Shown here one piece after another: positions 1-5,409 of a stretch of 5,409 bases of DNA. The first letter of the stretch is position 1, and every line of letters starts with the position of its first letter. Source of the DNA: Anaerolineales bacterium UBA2232. Its GTDB lineage: Bacteria > Chloroflexota > Anaerolineae > UBA2200. Location: contig DDYO01000293.1 of the NCBI GenBank assembly GCA_002348045.1, positions 22,294 through 27,702 of the forward strand, read 5' to 3'. Under the pieces are notes generated by a model that was given only the letters and a program-made list of their open reading frames with translations, did no database searches and was not told the DNA's origin. A program made the position numbers and the translations under genes.

Positions 1-185
1 CCACAGCCCTGGGCGCAGCCTATGCGGCTGGTCTGGCGGTGGGACTGTGGGACAGCCTGGATGACCTGAGAGGAAACTGGCTAGCGGACAAGACCTGGCA
101 TCCTGAGATGGAACCACAGGTGCGCGACCGCAGCTATGCGGGCTGGCGTAAAGCAGTTGAGCGAAGCTTTGACTGGGTGGACTGA
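1..185 (+). CDS. glpK: Glycerol kinase, C-terminal end (partial, 5' end outside window)
   Basis: The open frame enters from the left edge (first full codon at position 3) and ends at TGA 183-185, giving the last 60 residues. They begin [19 protein letters not shown] and end ERSFDWVD. The small-residue helix [13 protein letters not shown], followed by a W-rich tail with a W-H-P-x-M-x-P-x-x-R-D pattern, matches the end of glycerol kinases of the FGGY sugar-kinase family. These cytosolic enzymes phosphorylate glycerol to sn-glycerol 3-phosphate with ATP. The ATP-binding and glycerol-binding residues lie outside the window, so only family membership can be judged. The identity is strengthened by the GlpA-like dehydrogenase starting one base after the stop, which would use the kinase product. 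FGGY carbohydrate kinases share this C-terminal pattern, so another substrate is possible but unlikely in this context. Confidence 0.88.
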   Translation, partial: TALGAAYAAGLAVGLWDSLDDLRGNWLADKTWHPEMEPQVRDRSYAGWRKAVERSFDWVD

Positions 186-186
186 T

Positions 187-1686
187 GTGAAACACTATGA
201 TGTGGTTATCATTGGAGCGGGAGTCGTAGGCTGTCTGGTGGCTCGGACGCTTGCCCAGTATGAGTTGGGCATCTTGCTCATCGACAAAGAGTCGGATGTT
301 GGCACTGGCGCCAGCTCGGCCAACACCGCCATCGTTCACCCAGGCTACGACGCGGTGTCCGGCTCAGTCAAGGCGGCGATGAACGTTGCGGGAAACCGGC
401 TGTGGGATCAACTCGCGGCTGAACTCTCGTTCCCTTTTGAGCGCAAAGGTGACTATGTGGTGGCTATCGGTGGTGACGAGCTGCCCATGCTGGATGAGCT
501 GTTGAGGCGCGGCAGGGACAACGGTGTCCCGGGCATGTCATTGCTCAGCGGCGACGAAATGCGTCGTCGCGAGCCCCACATCAACTCGGCGGTTAGCGGG
601 GCGTTGTGGTCATCAACGGGCGGGATTTGTGATCCGTTTGCGGTGGTGATCGCGGCGGCCGAGAATGCTGTTCAGAATGGCGTAACGCTCTTGCTGGAGA
701 CCGAGTTTCAGGGCTTTGTTGTGTCTGACGGCCGCATCGCTGGAGTTCGTACGAATCGTGGCGACGTGTCGTGCCGGTGGGCGGTCAACGTGGCGGGGCT
801 GTACTCCGATGAAGTGATGCACATGGCTGGCGTTCGGCCCGAGTTTCGCATCCGCCCTCGTCGCGGTGAGTACTATGTCTTTGACCGAGCTGAAGTAGCG
901 GTCAACAATGTGCTGTTCCCCGTCCCAACCGCGACCAGCAAGGGCATCCTGGTGACTACCACGGTTCACGGCAACACCATCATCGGTCCCAACGCCCAGG
1001 AGATTGACGACAAGGAAGATCGCGCCGTGACGCGGGAAGGATTGCAGGAGACTTGGCAGGGTGCCACCAAGCTCATCCCAACCCTGAACCTGAAGCATGC
1101 GATAGCCGTCTTTGCTGGCTTGCGAGCAGGGGGAAACGCTCCGAGCCCCAATCCACAACTCGACTATCGGGCTGATTTCGTGATCGAGTCGGCGGATTCA
1201 CCGCGAGGATTGATCAACCTTGCCGGGATCGAGTCGCCAGGACTCACATCCTCGCCAGCCATCGCGTTGAGGGTTGTCGAAATGCTCAAGGATGCTGGGG
1301 AGGATCTTGGGGTGAGACGCGATTGGGACCCCATCCGTCCAGCACGCCCGCGCTTCCGGGATCTCAGCAGGGATGAACAGCGAGCCCTCATAGCACAAGA
1401 CCCTCGCTATGGACGCATCGTCTGCCGCTGCGAAGAGGTCACTGAAGGCGAGCTAGTTGCCGAGATCCATGCACCGATTCCTGCTAGAAGCTATGACGCC
1501 ATCAAGCGCCGTACGTGGTGCGGGACAGGTCGGTGCCAGGCGGGGTTTGACACGCCGAGGGTGGTGGAAATCCTGGCCCGCGAGCTGGGGGTTTCTGTAC
1601 TGCAAGTGGCAAAATCCGGGCGCCAGTCTGAGTACCTCGTCCGCCCAACCAAGGAGCCGCAGGGTGATTACGAAAGCCAAGTATGA
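187..1686 (+). CDS. glpA: GlpA-type FAD-dependent glycerol-3-phosphate dehydrogenase with C-terminal BFD-like [2Fe-2S] domain
   Basis: A 499-residue protein expected to oxidise sn-glycerol 3-phosphate to dihydroxyacetone phosphate. The N-terminus holds the FAD dinucleotide-binding loop GAGVVG (residues 10-15), an acidic end of strand 2 (ID33), and the family motif GASSANTAIVHPGYD (41-55). The DAO-type catalytic domain runs to about residue 370. A BFD-like [2Fe-2S] domain follows at about 408-470, with C413, C415, C445 and C450. No signal peptide or membrane helix is visible, so it should be cytosolic. The GTG at 187 was chosen because it sits one base after the glpK stop, puts the Rossmann strand four residues in, and has a weak GGGTGG (175-180) six bases upstream. 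The in-frame ATG at 136 would overlap glpK by 50 bases. Related DAO enzymes (L-2-hydroxyglutarate oxidase, proline or sarcosine dehydrogenase subunits) are alternatives, but the glpK neighbour favours glycerol 3-phosphate. The fourth BFD cysteine is not in the usual place: D455 is found there. Confidence 0.87.
   Translation: MKHYDVVIIGAGVVGCLVARTLAQYELGILLIDKESDVGTGASSANTAIVHPGYDAVSGSVKAAMNVAGNRLWDQLAAELSFPFERKGDYVVAIGGDELPMLDELLRRGRDNGVPGMSLLSGDEMRRREPHINSAVSGALWSSTGGICDPFAVVIAAAENAVQNGVTLLLETEFQGFVVSDGRIAGVRTNRGDVSCRWAVNVAGLYSDEVMHMAGVRPEFRIRPRRGEYYVFDRAEVAVNNVLFPVPTATSKGILVTTTVHGNTIIGPNAQEIDDKEDRAVTREGLQETWQGATKLIPTLNLKHAIAVFAGLRAGGNAPSPNPQLDYRADFVIESADSPRGLINLAGIESPGLTSSPAIALRVVEMLKDAGEDLGVRRDWDPIRPARPRFRDLSRDEQRALIAQDPRYGRIVCRCEEVTEGELVAEIHAPIPARSYDAIKRRTWCGTGRCQAGFDTPRVVEILARELGVSVLQVAKSGRQSEYLVRPTKEPQGDYESQV
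1651..1656 (+). promoter_or_regulatory. Ribosome binding site deciding the start of the second oxidoreductase
   Basis: AAGGAG lies inside the 3' end of the upstream dehydrogenase gene, seven bases before the GTG at 1664. It is a near-perfect Shine-Dalgarno site. It fixes the start at 1664 rather than at in-frame upstream candidates such as the ATG at 1457, whose extra residues look like out-of-frame translation of the BFD domain. Confidence 0.8.
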
Positions 1687-2941
1687 CGTGGCGGTGGTTG
1701 GGGCTGGCCCCGCGGGCCTAGCCGCCGCCGTTGCGGCCAAGGAAAGTGGGGCCGAAGATGTGCTCATCATCGATCGGGATCGGGAACCAGGCGGTATCCT
1801 GCAGCAGTGCATACACAACGGCTTTGGCCTGGAGACCCTGAAGGAAGACCTGCCCGGTCCGCTCTATGCCCAGCGGTTCGTGGAACGAGCAAACCGCCTG
1901 AATGTCACGATGCTTCTGGACGCGATGATCCTGGATGTCAATGCCAGTCGCCGTATGGTCGCTATCAGTGAGAAAGAAGGGCTGGTTGAAGTCGAGGCGC
2001 GGGCGTTGGTGCTGGCCATGGGATGTCGAGAACGCACCCGTGCTCAGATTCGCCTCCCCGGCACTCGCCCGGCCGGTGTGTACACTGCGGGTACGGCGCA
2101 GCGCTTTGTCAACGTCGAGGGCTATATGCCCGGACGAAGGTTTGTAATCCTGGGTTCAGGCGATATCGGTATGATCATGGCACGTCGCCTAACCTTTGAG
2201 GGTGCCCGTGTGGAACGGGTCCTCGAAATCATGCCCTTCTTGACCGGTCTCACCCGCAACTATGTGCAATGCCTTCTCGATTATGACATTCCCCTGCAGT
2301 TGGGACACACTGTCAAGCGTATTCTGGGACGGCGACGAGTGGACGCCGTCGAAGCGGTGCGGGTGGACGAGCAGTGGAATCCCGTTCCGGGTAGCGAAGA
2401 ACTCATACCATGCGACACGTTGCTGCTCTCGGTCGGACTCATCCCAGAGAATGAGCTGTCCCGCAAAGCGGGCGTAGCGTTGGACCCCGTGACCGGCGGG
2501 CCCTATGTCGATGAGAGCTTTCAAACCAGCGTCCCGGGAGTGTTCGCCGCCGGGAATGTGGTTCACGTCTATGATCTGGTCGACTGGGTCACAGAGGCGG
2601 GTTACGTGGCGGGCCGCAGCGCGGCGCGCTTTGCTCAGTCGGAACGGCGCCAGGAGTCGCGGTATGTTCGGTTGAAGGCCGGTGACAACATCCGCTATGT
2701 TGTTCCACAGCGCCTGGATAGGGAGAGCCTGAGCGAAGGGCCTCAGCGCTTACAGATGCGGGTGGTCAAGCCTGTCGAGGACAAGGTGTGGGTGGAAGTG
2801 GTGGGCCGATCGGGCGTGATCGCTCGACGAGCAGAGCGGTACGTTCGTCCGGGAGAAATGGTGACCGTTGATTTGCCGCAAAAGGTGTACGATCAGCTGC
2901 AGGAGGCGGACGAGCTCACCTTGAGGGTGGTGCGACGCTAG
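1664..2941 (+). CDS. FAD/NAD(P)-dependent pyridine nucleotide-disulfide-type oxidoreductase, second subunit of the glycerol-3-phosphate dehydrogenase system
   Basis: A 425-residue flavoprotein of the Pyr_redox_2 class, often annotated NADH oxidase or GlpB-like. Visible motifs are the FAD loop GAGPAG (13-18), REPGGILQQC ending at C49, the MGCRER strand-turn (119-124), a second nucleotide-binding loop GSGDIG (164-169) for NAD(P), and the FAD-closing motif VPGVFAAGNV (290-299). The tail from about residue 334 to the end looks beta-rich, which I recall as usual in Thermotoga-type homologues. No BFD domain is present here; it is on the upstream subunit. The gene overlaps the upstream one by 23 bases, which suggests translational coupling and roughly equal amounts of the two proteins. 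The likely role is to take electrons from the GlpA-type subunit and hand them to, or exchange them with, a pyridine nucleotide or another acceptor. The precise acceptor is inference. GTG start is supported by AAGGAG seven bases upstream. Confidence 0.85.
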   Translation: MITKAKYDVAVVGAGPAGLAAAVAAKESGAEDVLIIDRDREPGGILQQCIHNGFGLETLKEDLPGPLYAQRFVERANRLNVTMLLDAMILDVNASRRMVAISEKEGLVEVEARALVLAMGCRERTRAQIRLPGTRPAGVYTAGTAQRFVNVEGYMPGRRFVILGSGDIGMIMARRLTFEGARVERVLEIMPFLTGLTRNYVQCLLDYDIPLQLGHTVKRILGRRRVDAVEAVRVDEQWNPVPGSEELIPCDTLLLSVGLIPENELSRKAGVALDPVTGGPYVDESFQTSVPGVFAAGNVVHVYDLVDWVTEAGYVAGRSAARFAQSERRQESRYVRLKAGDNIRYVVPQRLDRESLSEGPQRLQMRVVKPVEDKVWVEVVGRSGVIARRAERYVRPGEMVTVDLPQKVYDQLQEADELTLRVVRR

Positions 2942-2947
2942 GAAGGG
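2941..2947 (+). promoter_or_regulatory. Ribosome binding site of the DUF1667 gene
   Basis: GGAAGGG overlaps the last base of the preceding stop codon. It ends directly against an ATG at 2948 but six bases before the in-frame ATG at 2954. The spacing therefore favours 2954 as the real start and makes the protein two residues shorter than the longest frame. Confidence 0.6.
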
Positions 2948-2953
2948 ATGGAT

Positions 2954-3328
2954 ATGGAGGAAACAACCCGGATCATCTGCACCACCTGCCCGATGGGCTG
3001 CGCCCTCGATGTGAACCATGAGGGGAAAACCGTCACCAAGGTCGTGGGCAACGCCTGCAAAAGGGGACTGGATTATGCCCAGAACGAGCTTTCGGACCCT
3101 CGTCGAGTGGTCACCACAACGGTGCGCCTGCGTGGCGCACGACATCCACTGCTTCCAGTGTATACGGAGGCGCCTGTCCCGAAGGCCGTGATTTTCGAGC
3201 TCCTGGGTGTCTTGCGGAGGATCGAGTTGGGAGCGCCCGTCCAGGCCGGGCAGGTCGTGCTGGACGATGCGCTGGGAACGGGAATCAGCGTCCTCGCCAG
3301 CACTGATGCCGTTGCTGCCGAGGAGTAG
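2954..3328 (+). CDS. DUF1667 family protein, small putative Fe-S or metal-binding subunit
   Basis: A 124-residue protein of the DUF1667 family, which recurs downstream of GlpA-like and NADH-oxidase-like genes in anaerobes such as Thermotoga. It carries four cysteines near the N-terminus: CTTCPMGC (C9, C12, C16) and C35 in NACKRG. The C-x2-C-x3-C...C pattern resembles the N-terminal cluster motif of molybdopterin oxidoreductases and suggests a [4Fe-4S] cluster or a structural metal. The C-terminal half ends in a DALGTGISVLAST stretch that I recall as family-typical. No signal peptide or membrane segment is seen. It starts 12 bases after the upstream stop and is the last gene of the visible operon. 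By position it replaces GlpC of the E. coli GlpABC enzyme, but it has no resemblance to GlpC and no quinone- or membrane-docking region. Its biochemical role is not established as far as I know; an electron-transfer or assembly role is inference. Confidence 0.85.
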   Translation: MEETTRIICTTCPMGCALDVNHEGKTVTKVVGNACKRGLDYAQNELSDPRRVVTTTVRLRGARHPLLPVYTEAPVPKAVIFELLGVLRRIELGAPVQAGQVVLDDALGTGISVLASTDAVAAEE

Positions 3329-3354
3329 CACTTGCCCCTTGATGGGGACCCGTC

Positions 3355-4140
3355 TCACGAACTGGGTTGCTCAGCTGCTGAGTAGTCCTCCAGCAGTCGG
3401 AGGAATGGCAGAGATCGGAGCCGGCGCTCGAGGATGTAGGACAGGTTACCCTGGAGGATTCTCTCCACCTCGTCAGCTGTGCCTGGGCTGATCCTGAGCT
3501 GCATACAGGCCGCATACCCACGCGTTTGCAGGAAGCGTAGGACCTTGAAGGGAGTCAGTGCCACAGGCCTGGTCCCAGTTTCCCGTGGGGCGCACATGGG
3601 GCAGATTACCCCGCCCGCTTCGTCAGAGTAGTAATTGGTCACTGGCTCCAGCACCGCCCGGCAACGGGCACACTCAAAGAGATGCGGGCGGTAGCCAGCC
3701 GTCTCCAGCAGTTGTAACTCAAAGTAGCGCAGCGCAAGCCTTGGCTGTTGGCTGGTGCAGATCCATCCCAGAGCATCGCGCAAAAGACGATAGAGGATGG
3801 GGTTCTCTGATTCTTCTTCGGCAAACCCATCCACTAACTCGGCAACGTAATGGGCGAGAGCCATGCTATCCAGGCTACGCCGCAACGGGAGGTAGGGTTC
3901 GACCGTCTCAGCCTGGGTGACGATGTCCAGATTCCGGCCGCGGGCAACGAGCAGCTCGGTCCGGGTGAAGAGATCGACATGTCCGGTCTTGCGAGCCTTG
4001 GGCCTGCGGGCTCCCTTGGCCAGGAGCCTGAGCTTGCCCCGATGAGGGGTGTAGACGATCAGCAGTCGGTCGGCTTCGCCAAAGTCACTGTGTCGCAGGA
4101 CGATGGCCTCGGTTCGGTACACCCGTTCGCGATCGCCCAC
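3355..4140 (-). CDS. recO: DNA repair protein RecO
   Basis: A 261-residue protein of about normal length for RecO, the mediator that with RecR (and RecF) loads RecA onto SSB-coated single-stranded DNA and anneals complementary strands. The N-terminal OB-fold (about 1-80) starts with the characteristic VYRTEAIVLRHSDFGEADRLL and continues through RGKLRLLAKGARRPKAR. A helical domain follows, interrupted by a zinc-finger-like pair CARC (C157, C160) and CPMC (C180, C183). All four zinc ligands are present. The GTG at 4140 was chosen because it is followed directly by the family N-terminus. GAGAGG lies four bases upstream, while a stronger AAGGAG (4156-4161) is 15 bases away, too far to be ideal, so the start is slightly uncertain. 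It is convergent with the glycerol operon, 26 bases from the DUF1667 stop, and lies downstream of deoC on the same strand. Confidence 0.95.
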   Translation of the reverse strand: MGDRERVYRTEAIVLRHSDFGEADRLLIVYTPHRGKLRLLAKGARRPKARKTGHVDLFTRTELLVARGRNLDIVTQAETVEPYLPLRRSLDSMALAHYVAELVDGFAEEESENPILYRLLRDALGWICTSQQPRLALRYFELQLLETAGYRPHLFECARCRAVLEPVTNYYSDEAGGVICPMCAPRETGTRPVALTPFKVLRFLQTRGYAACMQLRISPGTADEVERILQGNLSYILERRLRSLPFLRLLEDYSAAEQPSS

Positions 4141-4306
4141 GGTACCTCTCTGTCGCTCCTTGAAAAGTCTACACCCTGATGCATGGTTGCCCTGGTTAGA
4201 GCCCAGGTGAACGCTCCCTGACGAGGGCTAAAGGGCCCCAGCCTTTTGTTGAGGCTAGCCTGCATCCATGCTGCAGCGCAGCGCAGTATCGTTGATCAGA
4301 CCGAGC
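4141..4306. other. Intergenic region between deoC and recO with short inverted repeats
   Basis: This 166-base gap contains no credible gene. It holds the short tandem GCAGC-GCAGC-GCAG (4273-4286) and a perfect 10-base palindrome AGGCTAGCCT (4252-4261). A GGCT/AGCC stem (4226-4229 with 4240-4243), extendable by wobble pairs, encloses GGGCCC, and on the plus strand TTTTGTT follows it. A CCTGG/CCAGG stem (4191-4195 with 4203-4207) lies upstream of recO. On the minus strand, where deoC would terminate, no stem is followed by a T-run, so a standard intrinsic terminator for deoC is not supported. No convincing recO promoter was found. recO may be read through from deoC. Confidence 0.35.
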
Positions 4307-4999
4307 CTAGCGAGATGCCGCTTCTTGCACGATCTTGACGCTCGAACTGGCGCCGACGCGGGTCGCTCCAGCCGCAATCATCTTGGTAGCGGTGTCATAA
4401 TCACGAATCCCGCCAGCGGCCTTTACGCCCATCTTGCGGCCGACGGTACGCCTCATGAGCTGGACATCGGACAGTGTCGCACCGGCAGGGCCGAAGCCAG
4501 TGGAGGTTTTCACAAAGTCAGCCCTGGCAACTTTGACCAGCTTGCACGCGCGCACCTTTTCTTCATCGGTGAGCAACGCGGTTTCGATGATTACCTTGAC
4601 GATGGCTTTGCGTCGATGCGCAGCCCGGACGACGGCTCGAATGTCGGCACATACCAGGTCGTCGTTCCCTGCTTTGAGCGCACCGATGTTGATAACCATA
4701 TCTACTTCCCGTGCTCCATCGGCGATGGCTACCTTGGTTTCAAAGGCCTTGACTTCGGGCGGCGTTGCGCCAAAGGGAAATCCGATCACGCTGCAAACGG
4801 CGACGTCGGATCCCGCCACAAGCTCCGCGGCCTGCCGCGCATTGCAGGGGTTCACGCACACCGATGCGAATCCATACTCCCGGGCCTCTGCACAGAGCTG
4901 GGCAATCTGCTCTGGAGTGGCGTCGGGTTTCAGCAGGGTGTGGTCAATGTACTTGGCCATTTCGTTAGGCGTTAATCGCTTTTCGGCTGGAGTCATCAT
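4307..4999 (-). CDS. deoC: Deoxyribose-phosphate aldolase
   Basis: A 230-residue cytosolic class I aldolase that cleaves 2-deoxy-D-ribose 5-phosphate to acetaldehyde and D-glyceraldehyde 3-phosphate, the last step of deoxynucleoside catabolism. The TIM-barrel motifs are all present: [12 protein letters not shown] (17-28), the SVCVNP strand (46-51), [12 protein letters not shown] (68-79), and [14 protein letters not shown] with catalytic D100. The Schiff-base lysine K164 lies in [14 protein letters not shown], and K193 in [10 protein letters not shown]. These correspond to E. coli D102, K167 and K201. The C-terminal phosphate-binding loop is present as [11 protein letters not shown]. The first of two consecutive ATG codons (4999) was chosen because AAGGAG is eight bases upstream. 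It lies 111 bases downstream of a uridine phosphorylase-family gene on the same strand, a natural partner in nucleoside breakdown. The leader contains inverted repeats next to the ribosome binding site. Confidence 0.97.
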   Translation of the reverse strand: MMTPAEKRLTPNEMAKYIDHTLLKPDATPEQIAQLCAEAREYGFASVCVNPCNARQAAELVAGSDVAVCSVIGFPFGATPPEVKAFETKVAIADGAREVDMVINIGALKAGNDDLVCADIRAVVRAAHRRKAIVKVIIETALLTDEEKVRACKLVKVARADFVKTSTGFGPAGATLSDVQLMRRTVGRKMGVKAAGGIRDYDTATKMIAAGATRVGASSSVKIVQEAASR

Positions 5000-5007
5000 G
5001 ATTGCTT

Positions 5008-5013
5008 CTCCTT
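5008..5013 (-). promoter_or_regulatory. Ribosome binding site of deoC
   Basis: Read on the minus strand, AAGGAG lies eight bases before the first ATG of deoC (4999) and eleven before the second (4996). This favours the first. Confidence 0.8.
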
Positions 5014-5045
5014 GGGTTCGGTGGTTTCCAAACCCATGTCATGGG
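5008..5045 (-). repeat. Nested inverted repeats in the deoC leader, abutting the ribosome binding site
   Basis: On the minus strand, CCCATG-A-CATGGG (5045-5033) is a perfect inverted repeat about 34-46 bases before the start codon. Its right arm can pair in a second way: TGGGTT (5036-5031) is complementary to AACCCA (5018-5013), which touches and shares one base with the AAGGAG site. A third small stem, GGTT-TGGA-AACC, lies between them. The two larger pairings exclude each other. They could form an operator for a dimeric repressor, a weak RNA switch, or be chance; stems are only four to six pairs long. Confidence 0.3.
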
Positions 5046-5110
5046 ATGTGCCACTGACACGGCTCACGGTGGTGCAAAACGCATGCTAACAGATGGCTGA
5101 CAGCGCGTTA

Positions 5111-5409
5111 TCAGGGCTGAGGCCCACGTTGGTGCAGCAGCCGGACGGCTTCTGAAGCCACCTTTGCCATGACCTCGATGGATTCCTGGGAATGGGCAAA
5201 GTCGGCCTGAGGATCCAGTTGTCCATGCTCCTGGGTCACTTGGATCACATTGTCCAAGACGACGGCCACGCCTCCAGCCCGGAGACCCCAAACGCGAGCG
5301 AGCACGAATACGATGCTGGCCTCCATCTCAGCGGCCAAGACGTTGAGACGCTTGAGATCCACCATAAAATTGGCCCAGTCGGACTGCCAATAGTCGTTGA
5401 ACGAGGAGC
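5111..5409 (-). CDS. udp: Uridine phosphorylase-family nucleoside phosphorylase, C-terminal part (partial, 5' end outside window)
   Basis: The frame enters from the right edge (first full codon at 5407-5405) and ends at TGA 5113-5111, giving 98 residues plus the start beyond the window. The stretch NVLAAEMEASIVFVLARVWG continuing to LRAGGVAVVL matches the PNP/UDP family C-terminal core. The E-M-E triad binds the ribose hydroxyls, as in the NYEMESA motif of E. coli Udp. GLRAGGVAVVLDNV aligns with Udp GLRAGMVAGVIVNRT rather than with the SD motif of purine nucleoside phosphorylase DeoD. The expected reaction is phosphorolysis of uridine (and possibly deoxyuridine or thymidine) to the base and (deoxy)ribose 1-phosphate. 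After mutase action, the deoxy product feeds the deoC enzyme next door. Base specificity cannot be judged because the N-terminal and central loops are outside the window. It could be a general nucleoside phosphorylase. Confidence 0.78.
   Translation of the reverse strand, partial: SSFNDYWQSDWANFMVDLKRLNVLAAEMEASIVFVLARVWGLRAGGVAVVLDNVIQVTQEHGQLDPQADFAHSQESIEVMAKVASEAVRLLHQRGPQP

Noticed and set aside
136..186. ATG at 136 as the start of the GlpA-type gene
   Set aside because: It would overlap glpK by 50 bases and add 17 residues that read as glpK coding sequence in another frame. GTG 187 gives a normal short lead before the Rossmann strand.
613..1158. A 181-residue minus-strand open frame inside the GlpA-type gene
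   Set aside because: It is antisense to a well-conserved dehydrogenase, rich in H, R and S, and shows no family motif. It is a shadow frame.
1457..1663. In-frame ATG at 1457 that would lengthen the second flavoprotein by 69 residues
   Set aside because: The added sequence is an out-of-frame reading of the BFD domain of the upstream gene and does not resemble an oxidoreductase N-terminus. The AAGGAG at 1651-1656 and the FAD loop position support GTG 1664.
3335..3347. CCCC/GGGG stem between the convergent genes as an intrinsic terminator
   Set aside because: The stem has only four pairs and no T-run on either strand. It is too weak to call.
2750..3358. A 202-residue minus-strand open frame across the end of the flavoprotein gene and the DUF1667 gene
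   Set aside because: It covers the reverse complement of two real genes, has a histidine-rich composition typical of antisense GC-rich frames, and has no clear domain.
4273..4286. Short GCAGC tandem (about 2.8 copies) as a repeat locus
   Set aside because: It is too short and simple to distinguish from chance in GC-rich intergenic DNA. It is mentioned only in the region description.
4268..4975. A 235-residue plus-strand open frame opposite deoC, and a second one at 4434-5057
   Set aside because: They lie antisense to an intact deoC with all catalytic motifs and have low-complexity G/C-rich composition and no recognisable domain. They are shadows of the deoC codons.
5000..5110. A deoC promoter in the gap after the uridine phosphorylase-family gene
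   Set aside because: A TTGCAC-like box is present on the minus strand, but no TATAAT-like element lies at suitable spacing. Co-transcription with the upstream gene is equally possible.

Overview
The window (about 60% G+C by eye) holds two opposed gene blocks of bacterial housekeeping and catabolic type. Three of the genes with a visible start use GTG, and several have clear AAGGAG-type ribosome binding sites. The glycerol kinase / GlpA-like / pyridine-nucleotide oxidoreductase / DUF1667 order is the one known from anaerobes such as Thermotoga and many Firmicutes. The organism is therefore probably an anaerobic or facultative bacterium from a Firmicutes-, Thermotogota- or Chloroflexota-like lineage. 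The sequence alone does not settle the phylum.

Positions 1-3328, plus strand: a tightly packed glycerol operon. It starts with the last 60 residues of glycerol kinase. Next is a 499-residue GlpA-type FAD dehydrogenase with a C-terminal BFD-like [2Fe-2S] domain, then a 425-residue FAD/NAD(P)-type oxidoreductase, then a 124-residue DUF1667 protein with a four-cysteine motif. The genes are 1 base apart, overlap by 23 bases, and are 12 bases apart, so translational coupling is likely. Glycerol kinase makes sn-glycerol 3-phosphate. The three downstream proteins probably form a soluble multi-subunit dehydrogenase that oxidises it to dihydroxyacetone phosphate and passes electrons through Fe-S and a second flavin to an acceptor not identified here.

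Positions 3355-5409, minus strand: read in the direction of transcription, these are the C-terminal part of a uridine phosphorylase-family protein, deoxyribose-phosphate aldolase (deoC) and the recombination mediator recO. The first two form a nucleoside salvage/catabolism pair: phosphorolysis of the nucleoside, then cleavage of deoxyribose 5-phosphate to acetaldehyde and glyceraldehyde 3-phosphate. Both blocks therefore feed the triose-phosphate pool, though they are convergent and only 26 bases apart, with no strong terminator between them.

No mobile element, CRISPR array, tRNA or rRNA was seen. The points most worth a second look are: the relocated fourth cysteine in the GlpA BFD domain; the uncharacterised DUF1667 subunit and the unknown electron route of the complex; and small mutually exclusive hairpins abutting the deoC ribosome binding site.
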